This document shows, in pieces, positions 26,812 through 35,337 of a stretch of 64,000 nt of DNA (its first letter is position 1; each line of letters starts with the position of its first letter). The translations under genes and the position numbers were made by a program. The notes under the pieces are model-generated. The model was not told the DNA's origin. It ran no database searches and saw only the letters and a list, made by a program, of their open reading frames with translations. This stretch comes from Streptomyces sp. WM4235. Lineage in GTDB: Bacteria > Actinomycetota > Actinomycetes > Streptomycetales > Streptomycetaceae. The stretch spans positions 98,489-162,488 of the forward strand of contig NZ_LGDE01000425.1 of the NCBI RefSeq assembly GCF_001279725.1, in the 5' to 3' direction.

Positions 26812-27888
26812 CTACGGGAGCCGGTAGTCGGGGCCGAGGACGGCGCCCGCCTCGGGGTGGGTCTGGTCGTAGCCGCGGGCGTCGCACTGGAGACCGCCCT
26901 TGACGCAGTGTTCGACGAGGGCGTTCAGGGTCCGGTCGTCCCACGCGTTGAAGAAGTCGAAGTGGAACGTGTGGCCGGCCCCGCTGGAGAGCCTGACCTG
27001 CGACATGTTCCCGCTGACGGGGAAGGCCATCTTGAACTCGACCATGGGCAGCGCCACCGGGTGGGAGGTCGGGCAGACGTTGTTGTTGGTGCCGGCCTTC
27101 ACCGTCGGATACGCCATGTGGGCCTTGTGGTCAGGGGTGTCGAGGTACTTGCCGTCCCAGCAACTGGGCGCCTGGAAGCGGATGTTGAGCTGTGTGCCGG
27201 CCGGGCAGTTCGCGGGGAACTCGACGTTCTTGAAGCTGTCGCCGCACTCCCAGCCCTCGACCCAGCCCTTGTGCGCGCGGAACTCCGCCGCGGTCTGGGT
27301 CGGACCGCCGACGAGGAACCGCAGGCCCTTGGGGAAGGGGCGCACGCTCGTGTGGTCGGTGACCCCGGCCTTGTAGTAGATGACCTGGGGTCCGGTGGGC
27401 AGTACGGCCTGGTTGCCGTTGTAGAGCGTCGGCATCCAGTAGCCCGACAGGTCGCCGACCGCGTTGCAGGCCGTGCCGCCCGTGCTCAGCGAGGAGGTGG
27501 TGCTGAACGCGTTCGTGGTCGTGTTGCCCATGAAGGTGTGGTCGTGGGAGGCGCCCGGCCGCCCCGCGAAGACGATCGGGTCGTCCGGGGCGGTCCGGGT
27601 GACCGCGCAGTTGGCCTGGAACTCGTGGAAGTAGCGCGGGGCCGGCTCCCGGTCGGACGGGGTGACGCCGGTGACCTGCGGAACGGCCGGGATGTAGCCG
27701 TCGCCGTCGGGGTCGTCGCCGGTGGCGAGCGGGGCGACCGCGGCGTGGTTCATGCCCGCGTGCGCGCCGGCGCCGGAGTCCGGGGTCGCCTGGGCGGTCA
27801 GCGCGGACGCGCCGAGACCGGCTGCGGCGGTCACGGCGAACGCCGCCGAGACCAGGAGTGCGGACAGGGTCCGCGAGCGGATTCTCAT
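26812..27888 (-). CDS. secreted DUF1996 domain protein
   Basis: 358 residues. Signal peptide 1-34 (ends at ATA-like site ALTAQA). The DUF1996 domain covers about 80-345, recognisable from SHDHTFMGN, YWMPTLYNG, SCWDGKYLDTPDH and HFDFFNAWDD, rich in His, Trp and Cys. DUF1996 proteins of fungi and actinomycetes are found beside polysaccharide-degrading enzymes; catalysis is not established. Its position first in an operon with a GH2-like enzyme and under a LacI-type operator supports a role in polymer breakdown. It starts 54 bases before the GH2-like gene begins downstream. Confidence 0.9.
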   Translation of the reverse strand: MRIRSRTLSALLVSAAFAVTAAAGLGASALTAQATPDSGAGAHAGMNHAAVAPLATGDDPDGDGYIPAVPQVTGVTPSDREPAPRYFHEFQANCAVTRTAPDDPIVFAGRPGASHDHTFMGNTTTNAFSTTSSLSTGGTACNAVGDLSGYWMPTLYNGNQAVLPTGPQVIYYKAGVTDHTSVRPFPKGLRFLVGGPTQTAAEFRAHKGWVEGWECGDSFKNVEFPANCPAGTQLNIRFQAPSCWDGKYLDTPDHKAHMAYPTVKAGTNNNVCPTSHPVALPMVEFKMAFPVSGNMSQVRLSSGAGHTFHFDFFNAWDDRTLNALVEHCVKGGLQCDARGYDQTHPEAGAVLGPDYRLP

Positions 27889-27911
27889 CGTGCGGCTCCT
27901 TCGGGGTGGAT

Positions 27912-27927
27912 GGGAGAGCGCTCTCTC
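27912..27927. promoter_or_regulatory. second copy of the LacI-type operator
   Basis: GGGAGAGCGCTCTCTC, with a perfect 12-base core GAGAGCGCTCTC at 27914-27925, is 24 bases upstream of the DUF1996 start codon. It differs by one base from the operator at 13870 (GGGAGAGCGCTCTCCC), so the LacI protein at 16474 probably binds both. Confidence 0.75.
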
Positions 27928-27941
27928 GGACGGCCCGGAAA

Positions 27942-27971
27942 ACGCGGGGCGGCCGCCGGGCCGCCCCGCGT
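27942..27971 (-). terminator. terminator after the beta-helix gene
   Basis: Thirteen-base perfect stem ACGCGGGGCGGCC / GGCCGCCCCGCGT with a 4-base loop lies between the beta-helix stop (27993) and the DUF1996 operator. It separates two transcription units on the same strand. Confidence 0.8.
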
Positions 27972-27992
27972 CCTGCGGGGGTCAGGGGTGGA

Positions 27993-30149
27993 TCAGGGGA
28001 ACGAGACCACGGTGGAGGGGGCGGTCGACGTCCCCGAGGTGGGGGCGCCGGTGTTGTTGATGACGTGCTCGTACTGGCCGTTCCCGCCCAGCGAGACGAC
28101 GAGCAGGTCGTGGAAGCGGACACCGGACTTCACCGGCGCCTGGAAGCCGTGGTCCTGACGGATCGTCGGATCCACGTTGTAGTAGCAGTAGCTGCCCAGG
28201 CCCCAGCCCTCGTGCGTGTTGACCGAGTCGGCCACCTTGTAGGCGGCGTAGCCCTTGATCGAACCGTTCTGGATCGCGGCCTGGTTGGGGGCGTCGTACG
28301 CCTTCTCGTTCTGGAAGAAGATCGTCCGGCCGCGCTCGCCGTTCCACTCGACGTCGTACTTGTTGAAGTGCTCGACGAACAGCCCGGTGGCCAGCACGTC
28401 GTCACCGTTCACGCGGAAGCCGTAGTCGGAGCGGTTGGTCTCCCAGCCCACCCCGTCGCCGTGGTCGGCCCGCCAGATCCACGTGTGGTCGACGATGGTG
28501 TCGTGGTTGTTGATCACCATGCCGGCGGTGGCCTTGCCCGCACCGGCGCCGCCGACGCGGATGAACACGTCCTGCACGGTCGTCGGGTTCGCCGCGTGGT
28601 CCGTGTTCGCGCCGGCGGGACCGACCTCCAGCAGGGTGGGGGAGTTGACCTGACCGGCGTCGATCAGGAAGCCCGCGAGCCTGACGCCGTCCACGTCGGC
28701 GACCTTCATGGCGGTCACCCCGTTGTCCGGGATGATCGTGGCGAGGCCCAGGCCCAGGACGACCGTGTCGGGGCGGTTCACCTGGATGGTCTGGTTCACG
28801 TGGTAGACGCCCGGGGTGAAGAGCAGGTGCAGGCCCTGGGCCAGCGCCTGGTTGATCGTGGCGGCGCTCGCGCCCGGCTTGACCACGTAGAACCGGCTCA
28901 GCGGGATCGAGGTGCCCTGCGGGGTCCCGTTGCCCCAGGAGGTGCCGCGGGCGTTCACCCGCTTCGCCGGGGCGAACACCTTGTACTCGTTCCCGTCGAG
29001 GTACAGGAAGGGCTTCTCCCGCGAGACGGGGGTGGTGTCCAGCGTGGTGTAGCGCGGCTCGGGGAAGCCCTGGGCCGGCGCGCCCTGGGTGCCGGAGAAC
29101 ACCTGGTTCCAGACGGAGTTGGACCAGCCGCCGATGGAGCTGTCGCGGGTGTACCACTGCTGCTGCGAGTAGTTGCCGACCTGGCCGTCGATCCTGGAGT
29201 CGGCGATGTACCCGCCGGAGGCCCAACCGTAGCCGTTGGGGGCCAGGTTGAGTCCGCCCTTGACGTGCATCCGGCGGAACGGCGCGGCCTGGGACACGGC
29301 CCAGCGGTCGGTGCCGTTGACCGGGTTCAGTGCCAGGTTCTCCGCCGAACGCCAGAAGTTCTGCGTCGCGTTGCCGCCGAACCAGCCGGCGTCGACGGTG
29401 ACGTCCCCGTTGATGGTGGTGTCGTCCGGGCTGAGGCCGAGACCCGAGATCGAGGTGTAGAAGCCGATCTGGGCGTTGAGGCCGTTGTACGTGCCCGGCT
29501 TGAACAGGAACTGGTAGCGGCCGGAGCCGAACTGGGCCGACTCCTGCTGCGCGAAGACCTGGTCCAGCCGGGCCTGGATGTTCGGCGTGGACGGATCGAA
29601 GACGATCACGTTGGGGCCGAGGTCGCCCCCGCCGGGGAGCGTCGGACCGGTACCGCCCGTGCCGTACACCTGGAACTCCCAGAGCGAGTAGCCGTATCCG
29701 GTGGCGCGCTGGGTGCCGTACACCCGGACGTAGCGGGCGGTGCCCGTGACGTCGTGGGTCTGGACCCCGCCGGCGGAGGTGGCGGTGGAGTGGGCGGTGG
29801 ACCAGTTGGCCCCGTCGGTGGACAGTTCGACCCGGTACGCCTTGGCGTACGCGGCCTCCCAGCGCAGCACGACCTGGCTGATCTGCGCCGGGGCGCCCAG
29901 GTCGACCTGTATCCACTGCGGGTCGGCGAACTGGCTGGACCAGCGGGTGTTGGTGTCGCCGTCCACGGCCGCGGAGGCCGGGGTGCCGCCGCCCTCCACG
30001 GTGGAGGCGGTGGCGGGCCGGCCCTGGGAGAGCAGCGTGGGCGCCGCGCTCGCGGTGGCGCCGGGGAGCAGCACGAGGAGGGCCGCGACCAGGGCCGCGG
30101 CGAGGGCCGCGACGGTGAGTCTCGGCGGGCGATCGTGGAGCAGGGGCAT
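27993..30149 (-). CDS. secreted F5/8 domain plus right-handed beta-helix protein
   Basis: 718 residues. Signal peptide about 1-36. An N-terminal discoidin F5/8 type C module (about 37-165: RPATASTVEGGG, NTRWSSQFADPQWIQVDLG, ending YGYSLWEFQVYG) precedes a long domain with pectate-lyase-like/GH55-like beta-helix character (PGTYNGLNAQIGFYTSISG, GVRLAGFLIDAG, and ladder-like Asn/Gly repeats). No confident active site is assigned. It is often labelled adenylyl cyclase in databases, which the sequence does not support. The ATG at 30149 with AGGAG 8 bases upstream is preferred over GTG at 30158, where the site would abut the codon. Confidence 0.8.
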   Translation of the reverse strand: MPLLHDRPPRLTVAALAAALVAALLVLLPGATASAAPTLLSQGRPATASTVEGGGTPASAAVDGDTNTRWSSQFADPQWIQVDLGAPAQISQVVLRWEAAYAKAYRVELSTDGANWSTAHSTATSAGGVQTHDVTGTARYVRVYGTQRATGYGYSLWEFQVYGTGGTGPTLPGGGDLGPNVIVFDPSTPNIQARLDQVFAQQESAQFGSGRYQFLFKPGTYNGLNAQIGFYTSISGLGLSPDDTTINGDVTVDAGWFGGNATQNFWRSAENLALNPVNGTDRWAVSQAAPFRRMHVKGGLNLAPNGYGWASGGYIADSRIDGQVGNYSQQQWYTRDSSIGGWSNSVWNQVFSGTQGAPAQGFPEPRYTTLDTTPVSREKPFLYLDGNEYKVFAPAKRVNARGTSWGNGTPQGTSIPLSRFYVVKPGASAATINQALAQGLHLLFTPGVYHVNQTIQVNRPDTVVLGLGLATIIPDNGVTAMKVADVDGVRLAGFLIDAGQVNSPTLLEVGPAGANTDHAANPTTVQDVFIRVGGAGAGKATAGMVINNHDTIVDHTWIWRADHGDGVGWETNRSDYGFRVNGDDVLATGLFVEHFNKYDVEWNGERGRTIFFQNEKAYDAPNQAAIQNGSIKGYAAYKVADSVNTHEGWGLGSYCYYNVDPTIRQDHGFQAPVKSGVRFHDLLVVSLGGNGQYEHVINNTGAPTSGTSTAPSTVVSFP

Positions 30150-30535
30150 GCGGGGCACTCCTGACGTCGAGGATCCGGGGGGATCGAAGCGTGAGTGAAC
30201 TGCCCGGCGCGGGGGGCGTCAAGGGGTTGAGCGTTCATGAACTGAAGATCCAACGGAGTGTCAATTGCGCGTCAGGCCTGTGAACTTGGGGTTTCTTCAA
30301 TCCTTGTGAAAAGTATTGACGAAAAAAGCCGGCCGCACTCTACTGAGGCTCCTGACCGCTCCGGCCCGCACTGCCCGCCGAGCCCGCCGCACGGGGAGGG
30401 CGGGACGGGGTGGTCGACCGACCACGTTCGGACAGTGGGGCCGGCAGGAGGGTGCTCGTGTCCATGCGTTCGTTACTTGTCGTCGCCGGGAGTCGCCGCG
30501 ACCGTCGGCCCGGGCATCGCCGGGGGCGTCGGGGC
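30150..30535. promoter_or_regulatory. AT-rich 386-base regulatory gap before the beta-helix gene
   Basis: No gene is supportable. The core 30230-30330 is unusually AT-rich for this genome. It contains the palindrome GTTCATGAAC (30233-30242), a minus-strand TTGACA box (30264-30259), and T/A runs near 30320. These suggest a regulated promoter for the beta-helix gene. The end near 30410-30425 holds a small inverted repeat GTGGTC/GACCAC that could be the RNA-repair operon's terminator. Confidence 0.45.
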
Positions 30536-33448
30536 TCAGGCCAGGGTCGGAACGGCCCCGCCCTCCACCCGCTCGACCGTGACTCCCGGCAGGCCCGCCG
30601 TCCAACGGGCGACCAGCGGGGACAGGTCGGCCGCGGCCGGCGGGTTCGACCCGAGCCCGATCGCGTAGCGAGCGAGCGTGTCCCGCGACACGAACGGACG
30701 GGGCCACGCGTGAGCGTCCCCGACACCGCCCTCCTCCAGCGCGGCGAGCAGCGCACGCAACCGGCCGCGCACGCGGCCCAGCCGCTCCTCGAACTCCCCT
30801 GCGTCGCCCCGTACGGTGACCACCGCCCAGGCGGCGTGTCGTCGGTGCGCCGGCGCTCCGGCCGCGGCGAGCGGGCCGTCCGCGCCGGCCTCCAACGCCT
30901 CCCAGGCCGCGTACAGCTCCCGGACCAGCAGGTCGCGCGTACCCGGCCCCACCTGCGTCGTGCAACTGCGGACCGGATCGGAGGGGGTGAGCACCGTGAC
31001 GGGGTCACGGTCGCTCCCGCCCGGGCCGTGCGCGGACGGGAGCCCCGCCCCGGACTCCTGCCCCGCCCGCCGCGCTGCCGCGGATCCCGTCGCCCCCAGG
31101 GACACCGGCTCGCGCCAGTCCCAGGCCGCCCACGTCCCGAAGAACTCACGGGACAGCGCGTCGGGAGCCAGGTCGCAGGCCTCCCGCACCGTCCGTGCGG
31201 CCATCACCGACCAGGCCAGGCCCGGCAGTCCGCCGAACGGCGCCGAATCCAGGCCCCGCGCCCGCGCCCAGGCCTTCACCTCGCGGGCCAGCCCGGCGAA
31301 GGCGGCCTGCCGCGGGCCCACGAAGTCCCGTACCGCGTCGGCGTCGCCGACCGCGCTCAACGCGATCCGCGCCGCCTCGCCCAGCTCCGCCCGTCGGGCC
31401 ACGGCCCGCTCCGGCTCCATGGCGCCGGTGGAGACCACCACCAGGTCCACGTCCAGTCCGCCCACCCGCAAGCGCAGCCCCGGCACCCGCGCCCCCGGTA
31501 CCGACCGCAGCCGCTCGGCCTCGGGCAGCGCCGCCGCCACCCGGCCCCGCACCTCCTCGATGCGGACCTCGCCGGCCAGCGCCGCCACCAGGTCCAGATC
31601 CGCGTCCGGCAGCGCGCAGCCCATCCGCCGGGACCCCGCCACGTGCACCACGCCCTCGCCCAACGCCGCCGTGATCCGGGCGAGGACCGCCCCGGGATCA
31701 GGACGGCCCCGGTCGGCCGACGAATCCGTCGACGGGGGGATCGACGGCTCGATCGACGGCTCGGTATCGGGTACCCACCTGACCTCGCCCGTGCCCAACT
31801 CCACCGTCGCCCGGACCTCCATCGGTCCGTCCCCGCGCCGCGACAGCACGGCGAGCGAGCCGACCCGCGCCCGGCGCGTTCCGCCGCCGAGGCGGGCGCC
31901 GAACTCCGCGACCGCCCGCCGCGGATCGTCGCTGCGCCCCAGCGTCAGGTGCGGGGTGTAGCCCTCGGCGCGGCCCCGGCAGCCGGGGAACCGTGCGGCC
32001 AGTGCCCGTCGAAGCTCCTGCCAGGGCGCGGCGCCGTCGGCGGCCGGGTCCAGCCACAGCGTGGCGTCCTCCCGGTGCCCGAAGTCGTGTACGCCCTCCA
32101 GGCGGGCCGTGAACGGGGAAGCCTCCGCCGCGACGTGCGCCAGCAGCGGCATCGCCGCCTCGAACGCCGACTCGGGAACGAAGCCGAAGAGCAGGTTCAC
32201 GTGCGCGGGCCACCGGTCGACCCGGGGATCGTGGGCTCGCCGAAGGGCGTTCACGGCCGGGTCGGCCGGTGGGAGCCAGGCCACGGCCGTGCGCGCCGTC
32301 GCCGCCACGTCCAGGCGCGCGGGTCCCTCGTCCGGTGCCTCGAACCCCACCGTCGCCTCCACCCCGAAATGGTCCGAGACGAACAGCCCGTCCGGGCCGG
32401 GGACGTCGCCCCGCAGCGCCGCCGAGCACACCACGCCCGACGACCGCAGCAGGATCCGGTCCAGTCGCGCGGACCGTCCAGAGAGCGAGCCCACCGCCGC
32501 CAGCGGGTTCACCGCCGGATCGAAGGTCGGCGTGTCGTCCGCCGCCCCGTGTACCTCGGTCCAGGCGTCCCGGAGTCCGAGCGCGGCGGCAGGGCCCTCG
32601 GCCCCGGTCCGGCCGTCGTTGAAGTCGCCGACGAGGGCGATCGGGGCGTCGACGGAGCCCAGGCCGTGGGCCAGGGAGGCCAGTTCTCCCGTCCGCCGGT
32701 CCGCGCCGTGTTCGCTGTGGTCGCTCGTCAGGTGGGTGTTGGCCACCACCAGGGGCCCGGCCGCGGTGTCCACCGTCACGGCGATCACGGCCTTGTGCGG
32801 GCGCAGTTCGTGCAGACCCGCCTCCCGCACCGGCAACCGGCTCAGGATCAACAGCCCGCACTCGACGACGTCCCGGCCGCGCGGGTCGGCGCCCACCGTG
32901 TACCGCTCCCGTACCCACGGCTGCGCGAGCAGCATCGTCAGCAGCGCCGGTTCGACCTCCTGGAGCGCGATCACGTCGGCGTCGGCCCGGGCCAGGTCGG
33001 CCAGGAGCATCGGCCTGCGCAGCGCGGTGGAGATGCGGGGCGCGTCGTACCGGTCCCACAGCGTGTTCCACGTGACCAGCCGGACGGCGTCCACGCGGGG
33101 GGCGTCGGGGTCCGGCTCGGCCGGCCGCCAGGCGCCCTCGCCCGCCGGGTCCCACGCGTGCGGGATCCGTACGGTGAAGAACGGCGCGTCCAGCAGCCGC
33201 GGTTCCTCGATCCGACCGGCCCGCGTGCCGTCGATCACGTCCAGGCCGGTGGCCCGGTCCCACACCAACTCGCCGTCCGCCTCGACGAACAGCACCCGGT
33301 GCCAGGGGATGTCGCCCCCCGGCACGAACGACGGCAGGGGCACCCGCTTCGGGGCGGCCCCGCGTTGCAGCAGCCCGAGCGTGAACCGCGCCGGATCCAA
33401 CCGCGGGTCCCAGCGCACCTGGTGGTAGAGCTCCTCGCTGGTACGCAT
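30536..33448 (-). CDS. RNA-repair fusion: MJ1316 - EEP nuclease/phosphatase - 2H phosphoesterase - poly(A)-polymerase-like NTase
   Basis: 970 residues, four domains. (1) About 1-75: MJ1316/DUF504 RNA cyclic-end recognition domain (IPWHRV, GELVWDRATG). (2) About 120-370: EEP family with WNTLWD (Asn128), ALQEVE (Glu164), NTHL (His239), GDFND (Asp275/Asn277) and SDHFG (Asp359/His360), all metal/catalytic residues present. (3) About 405-560: 2H/LigT-like phosphoesterase with HVN at 416-418 and PHLT at 499-502. (4) About 585-800: nucleotidyltransferase with GS at 605-606, DADLD (Asp617/Asp619) and a third Asp near 668, then a PAP/OAS-like helical region (REVKAWARARGLDS). The tail 800-970 is unassigned. 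It would recognise, trim, dephosphorylate or extend broken RNA ends. Its ATG overlaps the ligase stop by one base (TGATG). Confidence 0.9.
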   Translation of the reverse strand: MRTSEELYHQVRWDPRLDPARFTLGLLQRGAAPKRVPLPSFVPGGDIPWHRVLFVEADGELVWDRATGLDVIDGTRAGRIEEPRLLDAPFFTVRIPHAWDPAGEGAWRPAEPDPDAPRVDAVRLVTWNTLWDRYDAPRISTALRRPMLLADLARADADVIALQEVEPALLTMLLAQPWVRERYTVGADPRGRDVVECGLLILSRLPVREAGLHELRPHKAVIAVTVDTAAGPLVVANTHLTSDHSEHGADRRTGELASLAHGLGSVDAPIALVGDFNDGRTGAEGPAAALGLRDAWTEVHGAADDTPTFDPAVNPLAAVGSLSGRSARLDRILLRSSGVVCSAALRGDVPGPDGLFVSDHFGVEATVGFEAPDEGPARLDVAATARTAVAWLPPADPAVNALRRAHDPRVDRWPAHVNLLFGFVPESAFEAAMPLLAHVAAEASPFTARLEGVHDFGHREDATLWLDPAADGAAPWQELRRALAARFPGCRGRAEGYTPHLTLGRSDDPRRAVAEFGARLGGGTRRARVGSLAVLSRRGDGPMEVRATVELGTGEVRWVPDTEPSIEPSIPPSTDSSADRGRPDPGAVLARITAALGEGVVHVAGSRRMGCALPDADLDLVAALAGEVRIEEVRGRVAAALPEAERLRSVPGARVPGLRLRVGGLDVDLVVVSTGAMEPERAVARRAELGEAARIALSAVGDADAVRDFVGPRQAAFAGLAREVKAWARARGLDSAPFGGLPGLAWSVMAARTVREACDLAPDALSREFFGTWAAWDWREPVSLGATGSAAARRAGQESGAGLPSAHGPGGSDRDPVTVLTPSDPVRSCTTQVGPGTRDLLVRELYAAWEALEAGADGPLAAAGAPAHRRHAAWAVVTVRGDAGEFEERLGRVRGRLRALLAALEEGGVGDAHAWPRPFVSRDTLARYAIGLGSNPPAAADLSPLVARWTAGLPGVTVERVEGGAVPTLA

Positions 33449-35235
33449 CACAGGTCCCCGTCCCGTTCCGCGACGGCACCGGCGGTGTCCTCGACCCGGC
33501 CCCCCGCGCCGATGTACCAGGTCCGGTGTGCCCGGCCCGGATACGGCGGAGCGAACCGCCGCAGCTGTGACTCCAGCACCGCCGCGGGCACGGGATGCGG
33601 GCGGACCGTGTTGCGCCGCACCAGCTCCGCCTCCTCGACCCACACCACCGCGTGGGTGACCAGAGCGTCCCGGCGGCGCGCGACCGCGCCCGCCAGACCG
33701 CGCTGTTGGTCATTGAGGGAGGTCGCGTCCCACACCACGGTGCCGCCGGTGCGCGTGGCGGCGGCCAGGGCCAGGCTCAACCGGTCGAGGCCCTCGCGGA
33801 GCACGTCCGCGTTGTCCTTCTGGTCGCCGCGCGCACCCCGGGCGGCCCGCAGGTCGTCCAGGCTCACGTACGCGCTCACGCCGGGCAGCGACCCGGCGAA
33901 GGTGCTCTTGCCGCTGCCCGAGGGGCCGCACAGCTGGATCAGCCGGGGGAACGCCCCGTCGCGCCACCGCCAGGTCGCGGCCACCGCCTCCTCGGCGGTG
34001 CGCGCCCTGCCCAGCGCGAACGCCTCCCGCGCCTCGGCCCAGCAGCGGTCCGCCGCGTCCGCGTCCACACCCGCCACGCCGTCCCGCAGCCCCGACCGCA
34101 ACAACCCCAGCGGGTCCGGCCCGAGCAGCCCCGCGTCCTCGGCGCACAGCGCGGACCACTCCACGCACTCCCGGGCGGCCCCGTCCGCCGCGGCCCCGGC
34201 CAGCGCGTGCAGCACACCCAGGTCGGCCGCGGCGGCCAGTCGCACCAGCCCGGCCCGCCGCTCCTCGTCCGGGAACGGCCGTCGCAGCACCGGGTACAGC
34301 CCGACCAGGTCCGCGACCCGCCGGGCCGTCGCCATCCCGAGCGGCCCGGCCGCGAGCCGCGCCCCGAGGGCCGCCCGCCGCTCACCGCGCAGCGCGGCGG
34401 CCAGCACCCCGGTCAGTCGTGCCTCGCCGGTGCGCCCGGCCCCGTCCAGGCGGGCGGTCACCTCCGCGACGACCTCCTCCGTCGACGCGGCGGACGTCCC
34501 CGGGGGGTCGACGGAGGGCACGGGGGGTTCGGCGTGCGCCGCCGGACCCGCCCCGACCGCGTCCCGCAGCGCCGCGACGTCCGGTTCGGAGCCGGACCGG
34601 ACCGCCCACAACGGGGCCCGCCGCCCGAGTCCGTTCGGTACGACCTGCGCGTACATCCAGTGCGTGTCGGTCTGTACGTGCCCCACGCGGACCCACTTCG
34701 CGACGTACCGACCGAAGTCGGCGCGCGTGAACCCGTCCACCGTGCGGACGACGTAGCCCTCCTGGCGGTTCGTGTCGAGCCGCAGCCGGCGCAGCGCCCG
34801 CTCGTCGAAGACCCCACGCCACAGGACCCTCGGGCTCGGCACACCGATCCCGTGCAGGAACCGCACGGTGCGGTCCCAGTCCAGGCAGGAATCGCCGTCC
34901 CACACGGAGAACCCGTAGAACCAACTGTCCAGGTCCTCGTAGGCGAGGGAGTGACGTGCGTACAGGTTCTCGCCGCACACCCGCCAACCCGCCGGGATCC
35001 CGGCCCCGATCCGGCCCTGCAGCGCCTTCACCCACGCCCGCGACGGATGGTGCCCCGAGTCTAGGGAGCGCGCGTGCGACCCGTCGGAGTACAGGGTGGT
35101 GTTCTCCCCGTCGAGCTTCTCCGTGACCACCACCTCGCGTCCGGCCAGAGCCGAGAGCCCGGAGGCGCGGACATCGTCCGCGCTCGCCCCGGGGGACCAG
35201 GGAAGATGCGCCGTACGGGGGTAGTGCGTGCGCAT
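33448..35235 (-). CDS. RNA ligase fused to P-loop polynucleotide kinase
   Basis: 595 residues. The N-terminal nucleotidyltransferase domain (about 1-215) has motif I EKLDGEN with the adenylation Lys40, CGENLY and WFYGFSVWDG (motifs III/IIIa), EGYVVR (159-164, motif IV) and KWVR (180-183, motif V). A helical middle (about 240-430) is followed by a C-terminal kinase domain with Walker A GPSGSGKST around Lys443, a DDLR segment, and KDN. No phosphatase domain is visible. It should phosphorylate 5'-OH RNA ends and then seal them; missing 3'-end processing is supplied by the next gene, which it overlaps by one base. AGGAG lies 7 bases before the ATG. A weak TAGAGT -10 box is at 35275-35270. Confidence 0.9.
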   Translation of the reverse strand: MRTHYPRTAHLPWSPGASADDVRASGLSALAGREVVVTEKLDGENTTLYSDGSHARSLDSGHHPSRAWVKALQGRIGAGIPAGWRVCGENLYARHSLAYEDLDSWFYGFSVWDGDSCLDWDRTVRFLHGIGVPSPRVLWRGVFDERALRRLRLDTNRQEGYVVRTVDGFTRADFGRYVAKWVRVGHVQTDTHWMYAQVVPNGLGRRAPLWAVRSGSEPDVAALRDAVGAGPAAHAEPPVPSVDPPGTSAASTEEVVAEVTARLDGAGRTGEARLTGVLAAALRGERRAALGARLAAGPLGMATARRVADLVGLYPVLRRPFPDEERRAGLVRLAAAADLGVLHALAGAAADGAARECVEWSALCAEDAGLLGPDPLGLLRSGLRDGVAGVDADAADRCWAEAREAFALGRARTAEEAVAATWRWRDGAFPRLIQLCGPSGSGKSTFAGSLPGVSAYVSLDDLRAARGARGDQKDNADVLREGLDRLSLALAAATRTGGTVVWDATSLNDQQRGLAGAVARRRDALVTHAVVWVEEAELVRRNTVRPHPVPAAVLESQLRRFAPPYPGRAHRTWYIGAGGRVEDTAGAVAERDGDL

Positions 35236-35337
35236 GGTCCGCTCCTGCTCGACGACGTGGTGCCCCGTCACTCTAGAGAGCCGGAGGCGGCCGGATCCAC
35301 CCGATTTCCCCAGGTGAACGCGGCCCCGACCGCATGT

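Noticed and set aside
27993..30149. adenylyl cyclase annotation
   Set aside because: The sequence shows a signal peptide, discoidin module and beta-helix; none of the class III cyclase motifs is visible.
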